Shown here: positions 51,686 to 60,530 of the stretch, piece by piece
How the letters are laid out: each line of letters starts with the position of its first letter
Numbering within the stretch: the first letter of the stretch is position 1
Source of the DNA: Zygotorulaspora mrakii
Lineage: Eukaryota > Ascomycota > Saccharomycetes > Saccharomycetales > Saccharomycetaceae
Length of the DNA: 64,000 bases
Assembly (NCBI RefSeq): GCF_013402915.1
Contig: NC_050719.1
Location: 1-64,000 of the forward strand
Reading direction: 5' to 3'
Program-made: the position numbers and the translations under genes
Notes under the pieces: model-generated
What the model was told of the DNA's origin: nothing
Database searches by the model: none
Seen by the model: only the letters and a program-made list of their open reading frames with translations

Positions 51686-53899
51686 ATGCTGGGCAATATG
51701 AACTTGACTCGGATATTTTCCAAGGGTTACGTCACCAATTGGTTCACCGCGGACACTATTATACCGGTTGTAGGACTTCCCATCTTAGCCTATGGCATTT
51801 ACAGAATCGTAGTTAGGAGGACTATGGGTTCAGTGAGATTTGTTTCCCCTAATTCACCGCCATCATGGAATTGGTCTTCTAAAGATATTATCGAGAGAGC
51901 AAACAAAATAGTTGAGGATGCCGTCAAGTTTTATGATTCACTTGCAGAATTGGAAGACCCTTCCATTAACAATCTCGTGAGACCGTTCATGCAACACGAA
52001 AATAGAATGCAGTTAGAGACTGGTCAGCTTACCTTCTTTCAACATGTCTCCGAAGATGAGGGTGTGAGAGCTGCATCAGTAGAAGTTACAGAAGTACTGC
52101 AGAATCTACAAATTGATCTTTTTCTGAGACATGATTTGTATGTTAAATTTGATACAGTATGGAAACAAATAAAGGATAACAAATATGAAAAAGGTACTGA
52201 AGGCTTTGAAGTCTTTAGGTACGTGGAAAAATGTATCAAGGACTTCCTGCGAGCAGGTCTAGATTTATCAAAGGAAAAACGAGAGGAGGTGAAGAAGTTA
52301 CGGAAATTGATATCTTTCAAATCACTTAAATTTTCCGAAAACATGGGTAAACAAAATGAGTATATTGCATTTAGTAAAGAAGAATTAGAAGGTGTCTCTC
52401 AATCGGTTCTAGAACAGTTTGAAACTTTTTGGGATGAGAGAACCAAGACAGAAAAGTATAAGGTCACCTTCAAGTATCCTGATATTTTTCCTGTTATGAA
52501 AACAGCTAAGAGAACGGAGACCAGGCGAAAGGCTTTCGTTGCAGATCAGAATAAGACTCCTGAAAATGAGGAAATTCTTTTGGAGACTTTGACGCTCAGA
52601 GAAAAGTTAGCGGAGTTATTAGGATATGCTACTTACGCCGGCTATAATTTAGATAACAAGATGGCCAAGAAAGAAGAGGTAGTTTTTGACTTTTTGAAGG
52701 ACCTTAAAGATAGATTGTTGCCCTTAGCAAAAAAGGAGCTCAAACATCTAAAAGCAATGAAAAAAAAAGAATGTGAAGAATTATCAATTCCTTTTGATGG
52801 CGAATATTACTCCTGGGATCACCGCTATTACGATAACACGTTAATGAAAGAGAAATACAACGTAGACTTTGAGAAAATATCAGAGTATTTCCCCATTGAA
52901 TCATCTATTAGTGGAATGTTAAACATTTATGAAAAACTTTTCAACTTAAAGTTCATTGAGCAGACTAAAACGATTGTGAAAAACATTTGGAATGACGATG
53001 TAAAACTGCTGGCAGTTTATGAAATGGAAGATTCAGCATCGTCAAAATTTCTTGGTTGGATTTATTTTGATCTACATCCTAGAGAAGGTAAATTTGGACA
53101 CGCAGCAAATTTCTCTCTGGCACCTTCGTTCATTGATGAGGAGGGCAGAAGGTCGTATCCTGTAACAGCCCTCGTTTGTAATTTTTCAAAACCGTCTTCT
53201 AAAAAACCATCATTACTTAAACATGATGAATTGAACACCTTCTTTCACGAATTGGGTCATGGAATTCATCACTTAGTCGGTAAGAATATGGCTGCTCGAA
53301 TGAACGGTCCTAGTTCCGTGCCATGGGATTTTGTTTAAGCACCGTCTCAGATGTTTGAATTCTGGACGTGGAATAAAGAAGATCTTCTGGCAATCTCCCA
53401 TCATTACGAAACAGGTAAAAAAATTCCAGAAAGTCTCCTTGATGCATTGATTGCTACAAAACACATTAATGGTGCAATGTCAATTTTACGACAAATTCGT
53501 TTTGGTCTTTTTGATATGAAAATTCACACAACTAAGCATTTGGGCAAATTGGATCTTTTGAATCTGTGGAACGATTCTATGGAAGAGGTATCCTTGTTGA
53601 GGAATGGCAACGAGTTGACAAAGGGCTACGATTCGTTTGGACATATAATGTCATCCTCATATTCAGCAGGTTACTATGGCTACTTGTGGGCACAGGTTTT
53701 TGCGACAGATATGTATTACACAAGGTTTGCTGCCAATCCACTTGATAGCAAGGTTGGAGTTGATTATAGAGACATCGTGCTAGCCAGAGGAAGTCTTTAC
53801 GAAATCAAAGATGATGTGCATGAGTTCTTGGGTAGAGACTCGGCAAATGAAGCTTTCTTCATTGAGTTGGGGCTGGACAATATTGAAATCAAGAAGTGA
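51686..53899 (+). pseudogene. PRD1: PRD1-type M3 metallopeptidase with an in-frame TAA
   Basis: A saccharolysin/thimet oligopeptidase (family M3), 737 codons if read through one stop. It degrades short peptides in mitochondria and cytosol. N-terminal landmarks include a hydrophobic segment (IIPVVGLPILAYGIYRIVV) after a basic leader, and similarity to Prd1 is continuous: KVTFKYPDIFPVM, LVCNFSKP, and the zinc motif HELGHGIHH. The stop TAA at 53336-53338 replaces the Glu codon in the conserved DFV(E)APSQ block, which is the third zinc ligand. The frame then continues intact for 187 codons (FEFWTWNKED, KGYDSFGHIMSSSYSAGYYGY, DIVLARG). One G-to-T change explains it. The product would lack a ligand and the C-terminal helical wall, so this copy should be inactive, unless the base is a sequencing error. 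Confidence 0.9.
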
Positions 53900-53994
53900 A
53901 AGAAATCCAAGAAAAAAGTATACCTTTTGGGCTTATACGTGAGTTGAATAACTTATTTAGCTTGCATTTTTCGGGCTTGTGAAATTTCAAAAAA

Positions 53995-54606
53995 TCATCT
54001 GACTACTGTGAAGAATCTCATCAAAGTGACAAAATTTGACAAAGGTTCCAGCACCCTCTTCCATTTTCTTGGAACCGCTATTTTGAATAGACTGATTGAT
54101 GCTATGATAAAGTAAATGAAGGTTTGAAAAAGATCGAACAACTTGTCCCGTATCAAAGCGCTGCATTTGTCCAAGCTTTCTCTCAGCTTTTCCGTTAGAA
54201 CGTCATTTATTAAACTTTTAGAATTCAACTGTGTAATTTTAATCTCACTCTTTAACGCCGATCTTGCCTTCATTGTTTTGAAAAGTTGCCTCAGTAATTT
54301 TCTAGCTGAAAGAATTAAAGTGATGAGCCATAATTTTGAGCCCCACTCGCCGTTGTTTAAATGACGATACAAAAAGTTTTTGTCTGATATGATTCCTAAG
54401 CTCTTCGCAAAATATATATTGTCAAAAACATTACAGGCAGACTCCAGTATATTGATGACAGTGTCTTCGAACGTCGCAGGCTCGCTGCTACCTTTATTCT
54501 CGTCAGCAGAATCATTTCTGCAATCCGGATCTGTATTTGAAACGATGACAGAGTTCTGCATGTTCGTAGTCTGATTGACCGCAGTCTCAAGGTTTGCTCG
54601 CTCCAT
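53995..54606 (-). CDS. PEX34: Pex34, peroxisome-membrane protein
   Basis: A 203-residue protein in the position of S. cerevisiae PEX34 (YCL056C, 144 residues), which works with Pex11-family proteins in peroxisome number control. The N-terminal 45 residues are an extra, hydrophilic extension (Asn/Asp/Glu/Ser-rich). The conserved part begins near ATFEDTVINILESA and includes LGIISDKNFLYR, a hydrophobic segment LWLITLILSARKLL, another FIYFIIASISLFKIAV, and the terminal LEPLSNFVTLMRFF. Converges with PRD1 at 95 bp. Function is from synteny and end-to-end similarity of the conserved region. Confidence 0.85.
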   Translation of the reverse strand: MERANLETAVNQTTNMQNSVIVSNTDPDCRNDSADENKGSSEPATFEDTVINILESACNVFDNIYFAKSLGIISDKNFLYRHLNNGEWGSKLWLITLILSARKLLRQLFKTMKARSALKSEIKITQLNSKSLINDVLTEKLRESLDKCSALIRDKLFDLFQTFIYFIIASISLFKIAVPRKWKRVLEPLSNFVTLMRFFTVVR

Positions 54607-55842
54607 TTGCTTCGGAAAAGCACATCAGTTTCTCTCTGAGTTCAGCTTGAAACGGATCATCGCCAGTTTTCTTTTTTATAAGTCTAACAAGACGCGACTG
54701 CAATTATATTTTGCCAGCTTTTTATGATAGTTTAGTAGAACAAGATAAGTATTAAGAGCATGTTGCACAACCGAAAAAAGGTGGCATCTATTTGCAAAGC
54801 GCTTAATATCACTTAACGCAAATCACCGACCTTTTCAGGTCATTTGGGGGTATCACCGAGACGCTTTAATGTAGCGAAAGAGGGCCCCACTGTACATCTA
54901 TATTTCCACGAAAATCTAAATCCACTAAAATAAAGTACCACAAAGCAAACGAATGCAAGCAGAAGAGCATAATGAGTGTGCGACATGCTCCCTGCCTGCC
55001 TGTCATACCAACGAGAGCACCTGTCCGGTTTCTGAATGAGAAACCAGGGTAAGCTGAAAGTGTCCGGTTTTGAAGCTTGTCCGACGTTTGCCCGTGGGGC
55101 ACAAAAACTCCCAGCTCTCCCTGTGGAAAGGAAAACGCCACCCGCAAGGACGTTAAGGCTAGGCATACTAAAGCCAGTCTTCTGAAGGCAATAGAAATGC
55201 CTGAGGTTTGACTTGAAACGATTCTTTGTCTGTATGGTAGTAGCAGTCCTGTAGTGCCAGCTTGAGTGCTTAACGGCCCGTTCATTTACTCAACCATCTA
55301 ATACACTGTCCGGCTACATCCTGGGGTCGAACGGGAATATTCATGTTACCCTGTTCAAAAAATACAGATCGGCCAATCAGAAAATTAATTCCGTGCACCC
55401 GTGTCGCGCGCAAGATATATTTTTTTTCTCAGTTGTCCGACTTTCTCTCCTTTCTTTACCACTTTTCACAGGATTTTTGAACAACGACAAGGCGTTTTTC
55501 ACTGAAATTTCGTTGTCAGAAAGAACACGTCTCTTAATACGACGGAGGTTTTACAGCGACACTAAAAGGAATTTCAAAAGATAGGCGACAGTAGGCAGAA
55601 AGTATACTTAAATTGCTATTGTATTCGTTTGCAGTTATTCGTCAAACAAGTTTATTTCCGGAGTCAGTAAGTAAGAGTTACAGGTGCTTACTAAATTGTT
55701 GTTTGTTGTAGTTTTACCCGTTGATCGCTATCTCGCTTATTATTTTTGACGCCTTAATTGAGCAGCTCAAATATTGAAATTTGTCTATTGTATTTTCGTT
55801 GTTTGCTGAATCTACTTGGTTATTTCGTAAGTGTGAACCCAA
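54607..55842. other. Long promoter region upstream of the unknown acidic protein
   Basis: 1.2 kb between PEX34 and the gene at 55843, more GC-rich than most intergenic DNA here. It contains TGTCCGG at 55022-55028, 55061-55067 and 55307-55313, and GTGCACCC at about 55395. Two minus-strand frames overlap each other (55285-54866 and 55166-54840); one contains a possible 48-residue membrane peptide (next entry). Neither has a family I recognise. Confidence 0.45.
54840..54986 (-). CDS. Possible 48-residue single-TM peptide
   Basis: Begins MSHTHYALLLAFVCFVVLYF and ends RLGDTPK. It has one strong transmembrane helix followed by a basic segment (RFSWKYRC), consistent with an N-out/C-in or tail-anchored micropeptide. 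It is the 3' part of a longer frame open from 55166. There is no homologue I recognise and it may be chance; listed because the hydrophobicity pattern is cleanly bounded by an ATG and a stop. Confidence 0.2.
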   Translation of the reverse strand: MSHTHYALLLAFVCFVVLYFSGFRFSWKYRCTVGPSFATLKRLGDTPK

Positions 55843-56913
55843 ATGGAGATTTCAAGTAAACGCGCTTACGCAGCGTTAGGTAATTCAGACATTCATGAGG
55901 GAGGCTTAAAGAGAAGAGCCTTAATTTTGGACAATTCAGTTCCGCTTCAGAATTTCGATGCTCCGCGTGGGCCTTTCTCAGGAGTTTCCTTTCAGCTGAA
56001 AGATGGAAGATCATTAAATTCCTTTGATAGCAAAAACCGGTCAGATTCTGATCTGGATGCAAAATCAGGTTTCAGTTCTCAAGAAGATCACTCTTACGCC
56101 CACGGTTTCAGTTCAGGTCTGTTAAATCCTAAACTCGTGGAGGCCGTTTCCCGTTATAGTGATTCTGAAGTCGATAAAAATAATAATTACTGTAACTCAT
56201 CAATCAGACTTGGCCAGGATAGATGTCTCGAAGACAACAATCAAAGAAGAAAATCTTCGGCAAGGCCAGACTCATTCTCATCTTCATATTCACGGAGGTC
56301 CCAAGTTACAAAGATGGATCTTTGTGCAAGGGAGAGATGTTTTGATTATATTGTTCAATCTATTGATGAAGTCTGGGCAAGGTATTGCGACACGACATCT
56401 TGCGCAGAGGCTAAGGTATATGGCAATTTGCCATCACAGAGAGCCGCAAAGTTGCAAAAGTGTAATCAAAATAATCCTACCGTTGCTCATTTCCCTCAGT
56501 CCCACAAACCCTTAAACATTACAGATAGGGATACAGAAAGTGATTCTGATTCAGAAATCAGTATTGATGGTTTAAATCAAAATTGTGAGGATGATGAGGA
56601 AGAGAATAGCGGTTATAAATCAGAGGCTACTAATATTACAGAATATGAGACTGACAATGGCGAATCTAGAACAGTTTCCAATTTACCTGATTCTGTTAAA
56701 CTGCAATCTTTGAAGTTTAGGCTAAAAAATGCAAAAAATGATATGGAGCAAGTTTATGATTCAACAGAAATGCAGGATTCATGCTCGTTTTGGAGACGCT
56801 GGGATATGATCAAGTATGGTGCTGTTGAAATGATGGAAGAAGATGATGATGACGAAATAATAGAAAATGTTATCGAAGAGTTAGAGCAGGGCAGATGTTA
56901 TTTTACAAATTAA
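55843..56913 (+). CDS. Conserved-looking acidic protein of unknown function
   Basis: A 356-residue hydrophilic protein, no membrane helix or signal. The first 165 residues are Ser/Asn-rich and probably disordered. A central block CARERCFDYIVQSIDEVWA (about 167-185) and a C-terminal block SFWRRWDMIKYGAVEMMEE followed by an Asp run and EELEQGRCYF look conserved and structured. A stretch resembling GYKSEATNITEYETD lies between them. S. cerevisiae has no gene at this position between PEX34 and KAR4. From memory, the paired blocks recall the glucose-regulated YKR075C/YOR062C pair; this is a guess I cannot verify. The 1.2-kb upstream region suggests elaborate regulation. Confidence 0.75.
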   Translation: MEISSKRAYAALGNSDIHEGGLKRRALILDNSVPLQNFDAPRGPFSGVSFQLKDGRSLNSFDSKNRSDSDLDAKSGFSSQEDHSYAHGFSSGLLNPKLVEAVSRYSDSEVDKNNNYCNSSIRLGQDRCLEDNNQRRKSSARPDSFSSSYSRRSQVTKMDLCARERCFDYIVQSIDEVWARYCDTTSCAEAKVYGNLPSQRAAKLQKCNQNNPTVAHFPQSHKPLNITDRDTESDSDSEISIDGLNQNCEDDEEENSGYKSEATNITEYETDNGESRTVSNLPDSVKLQSLKFRLKNAKNDMEQVYDSTEMQDSCSFWRRWDMIKYGAVEMMEEDDDDEIIENVIEELEQGRCYFTN

Positions 56914-57567
56914 GCAATCAGGCGATTGCCTCGCCACTTTATATTGTTTTTCTACTTTTCCTTCTGATTCATTGTAAATACATGCTTTCAATTCATCTGG
57001 ATATGAAAAGATTGCTTTGAAAAGAAAGAAATTCAGTATTGTATAATTCTTAGGTGGTGTTATTATAGGCTTGGAGTATATTATTTTTTTCGGTACATTT
57101 GATTCTTAATTGCTGGTTGTATAATAAATGTTGTGAGACATGTTAGTTCATAAGAATCATAACACCGTAGAGTGAAGTATGTAGGTACTTCGTACGTTGT
57201 CATATATTTTCAATAGATGAAGGCTTTTGTTATCTTGAAAGCACCCCTTTCCTTTCAAATAAGAGGATTATACCTAAACCTCGAACTTAAATTCAGTACT
57301 TTAATTCACTCGAAACGAGTGTGAATCATTTGAAGCATAATATCACCAACAGATCTTTTCTTTCGCTCATGGCCAATAATTCACCTTTTTTCTGCACTTT
57401 GAAACTGAGTCTCGGGCGGGGCAAGTTTCATATTGCAACTCTGACGCGCGGCTAATTCAATAAGATACACATATAAAAACAAGGCATGGATGGTATCAAA
57501 ACACCTCTCAAGTAGAATTCCTAGCAAACTTGTATAGAATAGAAATAAGAAACGTTTATTCTTCCCA
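56914..57567. other. KAR4 promoter region
   Basis: 654 bases. TGAAACT at 57400-57406 is one base off the pheromone response element TGAAACA; KAR4 is pheromone-induced in S. cerevisiae. GACGCGCGG and GGGCGGGG lie at about 57442 and 57415. No coding frame. The 3' half of the interval also contains the terminator of the preceding gene, which I cannot place. Confidence 0.4.
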
Positions 57568-58533
57568 ATGGCAGTCTCAGGGCAACAAGATCAGGATATC
57601 GTACAAATAAATGAGAATAAAAGAGTTAAGCATGTCCGCTTCAAACCAACTAAGGAAATTCAGCAGAATGATTATTCAAACCATTATATTCATACAGGGG
57701 TGTTACCTCACCAGCATATAACAAATACAGAAAGCCCTGTTGTTGGCTACCCAAAGTTGCAGAAACTTCTTGCACTAAAGGAGGACCAGATCAAACAATA
57801 CGCTACAAATCCATTTGGATGCAAAGTAGAGATAGATCAAATGGTTCCAACCATTAACCATTGGATTAGGGATGAGCAGTTGACCTTTGACGTAGTTATG
57901 ATTGGTTGCTTGACTGATAACCAGTTCATATATCCATTGCTGACACAACTAGCGTTAGATAGGTTGGTCTCAAAGCCAGGATTTCTATTCATCTGGGCAA
58001 GTGCGCAAAAAATTAATGAATTGAATAGGTTGTTAAATAATGAGACTTGGGCAAAAAAATTTCGAAGAAGTGAAGAGCTTGTTTTTGTCCCTATAGATAA
58101 AAATTCACCCTTTTATCCAGGTTTAGAGCAGGACGACAACTCAATAGTAGATAAAATGCAATGGCACTGTTGGATGTGTATAACTGGGACGGTTAGAAGA
58201 TCTACCGATGGTCATTTAATACACTGCAATATAGACACTGATTTGGGGTTTGAAAAAAAAGACACTAGAGTTGGAGCTGTGCCATCACATCTATACAGAG
58301 TAGTTGAGAATTTTTCCACCTCCACAAAAAGATTGCATATAATACCGGCAAGAACAGGATTTGAAAAGCCTGTCAGACCGAGACCTGGGTGGGTTGTAAT
58401 GAGTCCTGATATATTACTGAATAATTTTAGCCCAAAAAGATATAAGCAAGAAATTTCAGTAATAGGTTGTAACGTTCCGTTAAAAAATGAGATAGAGAAC
58501 TTAAGACCTAAAAGTCCAATTCAAAAAGTATAA
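57568..58533 (+). CDS. KAR4: Kar4, MT-A70-like regulator of mating and meiosis
   Basis: A 321-residue protein (335 in S. cerevisiae). Kar4 is a METTL14-like, catalytically inactive MT-A70 protein that works with Ste12 in karyogamy gene induction and with the Ime4 mRNA methylation complex in meiosis. The MT-A70 fold is visible in TFDVVMIGCLTDNQFIYPLL, the strand/loop KPGFLFIWASAQKINELN, EELVFVPIDKNSP, MQWHCWMCITGTVRRSTDGH (the WCWMGIKGTVRR-type block) and the late RLHIIPARTGFEKPVRPRPGW. The catalytic DPPW tetrad of active MT-A70 enzymes is absent, as expected. Ends at IQKV. Confidence 0.94.
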   Translation: MAVSGQQDQDIVQINENKRVKHVRFKPTKEIQQNDYSNHYIHTGVLPHQHITNTESPVVGYPKLQKLLALKEDQIKQYATNPFGCKVEIDQMVPTINHWIRDEQLTFDVVMIGCLTDNQFIYPLLTQLALDRLVSKPGFLFIWASAQKINELNRLLNNETWAKKFRRSEELVFVPIDKNSPFYPGLEQDDNSIVDKMQWHCWMCITGTVRRSTDGHLIHCNIDTDLGFEKKDTRVGAVPSHLYRVVENFSTSTKRLHIIPARTGFEKPVRPRPGWVVMSPDILLNNFSPKRYKQEISVIGCNVPLKNEIENLRPKSPIQKV

Positions 58534-59659
58534 TTCCTTGGTTCACATAACCTAATCGTGCCCTTGGAATCTCTCAAGCAAAGAAAAAGGGATACAATTG
58601 ATAAATTAGTTTAGAATCTTGATCTCATTCTCTTTTATATATTTAGCAGTTTGCTTTTAATCGTTTAGCTTTTTTAACACTTGAGCATCCTAAATTTTTT
58701 GATTTTTAGTCAAGTACTTACTGCTTGTGTAATCTCTATCAATTCTAGGCAATTCAAGGCTCGAAAAAGCAGGAAACATTAAAGGGAAGTGACGTTTTTA
58801 AAAAGCCTAACGATGAATCAATACGCTTAAATTATGTGAATACTTTGAACTCCCGTATATTGAATGGCATTGGCAGCTTAACATTGAGACTTTCAAAATT
58901 GACATGGTTTTTTCTTTCGCCCATCAATTATTTTTTTTTGATCTAAAGGTGAAAAAGGCATGTCTTAAGCGTAAACCTTCGTATGAAAACTAAACATTAA
59001 TACCTATCCATAACTTCAATTAATCAAGCCCAAAAAAACAGCCTTAACCCTAACAATAGACAAGAACATGGTTATATACTAGAATAAAAAATAGTGCCCA
59101 TCAAATCGTAGTATGCAGGAAAATATAACAAGCTGTTTTCATCTCATTATTATAGCTTCCAACAACGAAGCAATAATTCTCCGTGAGGTACGAGTGCTTC
59201 TTGAACTTTACTAAAAGCTATGTATCTGAGCATGGTTGCAGTTGTCTGACCACATTTTTTTTGACTACTTTGCAATACATTGCTAAAATCGCGAATTTGG
59301 CTAAGATAGATTTTTCACTGACGCCAGCTTCCTAATTAGTAATTTACAATGTCATCTAACTAAATATACATAGTAACATAGAAAGAGGATTAGATTTTGA
59401 TAACGCGTTCAACAGACCGAAGGTGCTGATTTATCTTAAGTAAATTGTTTTGAGTCGGTTTCGGCTTGAGCTTTTCGTGACTCCAGGGAAGTCCTCCGTC
59501 CAGCTGTGATCGCAAGTAGTCTATGCTATGTCAGAAAACAATGGCCTTTGAGTAAAGCAATTGAGAGATAAATCTCAGCCATTTTTTTTGGACCAAATTG
59601 TGGAAAAAATGCTGAACGATTTCGAGTAGGAGCTGCATGAGATGCTGCCTTCGTTTCAC

Positions 59660-59697
59660 ATCACTCTACACCATCACTCTACACCATCGCCCTACAG
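59660..59697 (+). repeat. Interstitial telomere-like 13-bp repeat
   Basis: ATCACTCTACACC twice in tandem (59660-59672, 59673-59685), then ATCGCCCTACAG. CTACACC (CTACA in the last) therefore recurs every 13 bases, exactly the period and core of the telomeric repeat at base 1 (CTACACC plus GCTCCC), with different spacer hexamers (ATCACT, ATCGCC). Confidence 0.7.
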
Positions 59698-60395
59698 AAT
59701 GCGTACGCCAGAGGAGACAAAGACTGCTTAAGACAGCCAATGCTTCAGAAAAACGACATTTATTGCTATGTAGCTGCAATTATTGAAAATAGTACATTTG
59801 GCGTATCTCAATAAACGCATGTTTGCTCTTGTGGTGTTACACCGCGAACACGGATAATCAGTGTCTTACCTGATACAGTTCTGGGGACACGCAAACTGCA
59901 TAAATAATAGCATGATATCTGAGGCTCTAAAACTCAGCTGTATATGAATTGAAACCGCTACACATGGATATTTGCAGAAAGGTGGAATAACTCATAGAAT
60001 TCTTTTGTATTGAATATCCATATATCGGCATTTTACACACAAATATCATCTCCTTTGGGGAGTCAGCTTATTTGTGCCCGAAGGACCGTTTTCCAACTTG
60101 GGTGGCTGAAGGAAAATTGCATGTATCCGTTAATGAATGCTTAATTATCTGCAATAATTGTAATGAAAAACTATATAAATCTCTTCTATTTCCCTTCCTT
60201 TTCCATCATTTTGGCAAATTGATGGTACAAATCCATAATAGTTGCTTTTGTCTCAGCTCTTAAGATTTTTTACTGCATGCAGAAGGTGTATTACATTGAC
60301 TTATTTTATATTGTCATCCTTTTATTTATTCAATTGATGTCGTCTTCTACTTTGTACTGCCATGTGATCTGATAGAAGTATTTTTTTTTCATGCA

Positions 60396-60446
60396 GAAAA
60401 TTTTTTTGGTCTTAATAGCGATGATGAGCTCTATCTAGCTCATCGC
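60396..60446. promoter_or_regulatory. RRPE and PAC elements of the SPB1 promoter
   Basis: GAAAATTTTTTT at 60396-60407 is RRPE-like. CTCATCGC (60439-60446), the reverse complement of the PAC core GCGATGAG, forms an inverted repeat with GCGATGATGAGCT at 60418-60430. The elements lie 85-135 bp before the SPB1 ATG, normal for ribosome-biogenesis genes. Confidence 0.7.
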
Positions 60447-60530
60447 TGAAAAGTATCTGGCATACTTATTAAAAAACAATTCAGCTCCTGAGAATAGAGA
60501 CCAGAAAACGGGCATTAAGACTTAGGAACA

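Larger units (their letters stand above)
58534..60530. other. Unusually long KAR4-SPB1 interval, candidate non-coding RNA locus
   Basis: 2 kb without a credible protein gene, in a region where most gaps are far shorter; in S. cerevisiae the two genes are adjacent. Noted features: a 13-bp telomere-like repeat at 59660, a short hairpin GCATGAGATGC just before it, an Sm-like ATTTTTTTGG at 60400-60409, and the SPB1 promoter elements at the right end. A 63-codon frame at 60072 has no motif. An RNA gene is possible but not demonstrated (see findings). Confidence 0.4.

Noticed and set aside
53351..53899. Separate 182-codon gene downstream of the PRD1 stop
   Set aside because: It is the C-terminal part of the same peptidase in the same frame; re-initiation would give a product without the HExxH motif.
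55321..55340. GGGTCGAACGGG as a tRNA B box
   Set aside because: Does not fit the B-box consensus fully and there is no A box or cloverleaf around it.
59660..59697. Read as the actual telomerase template for the base-1 repeat
   Set aside because: Spacer bases disagree with the terminal unit, so it cannot encode it directly; kept only as a candidate locus in findings.
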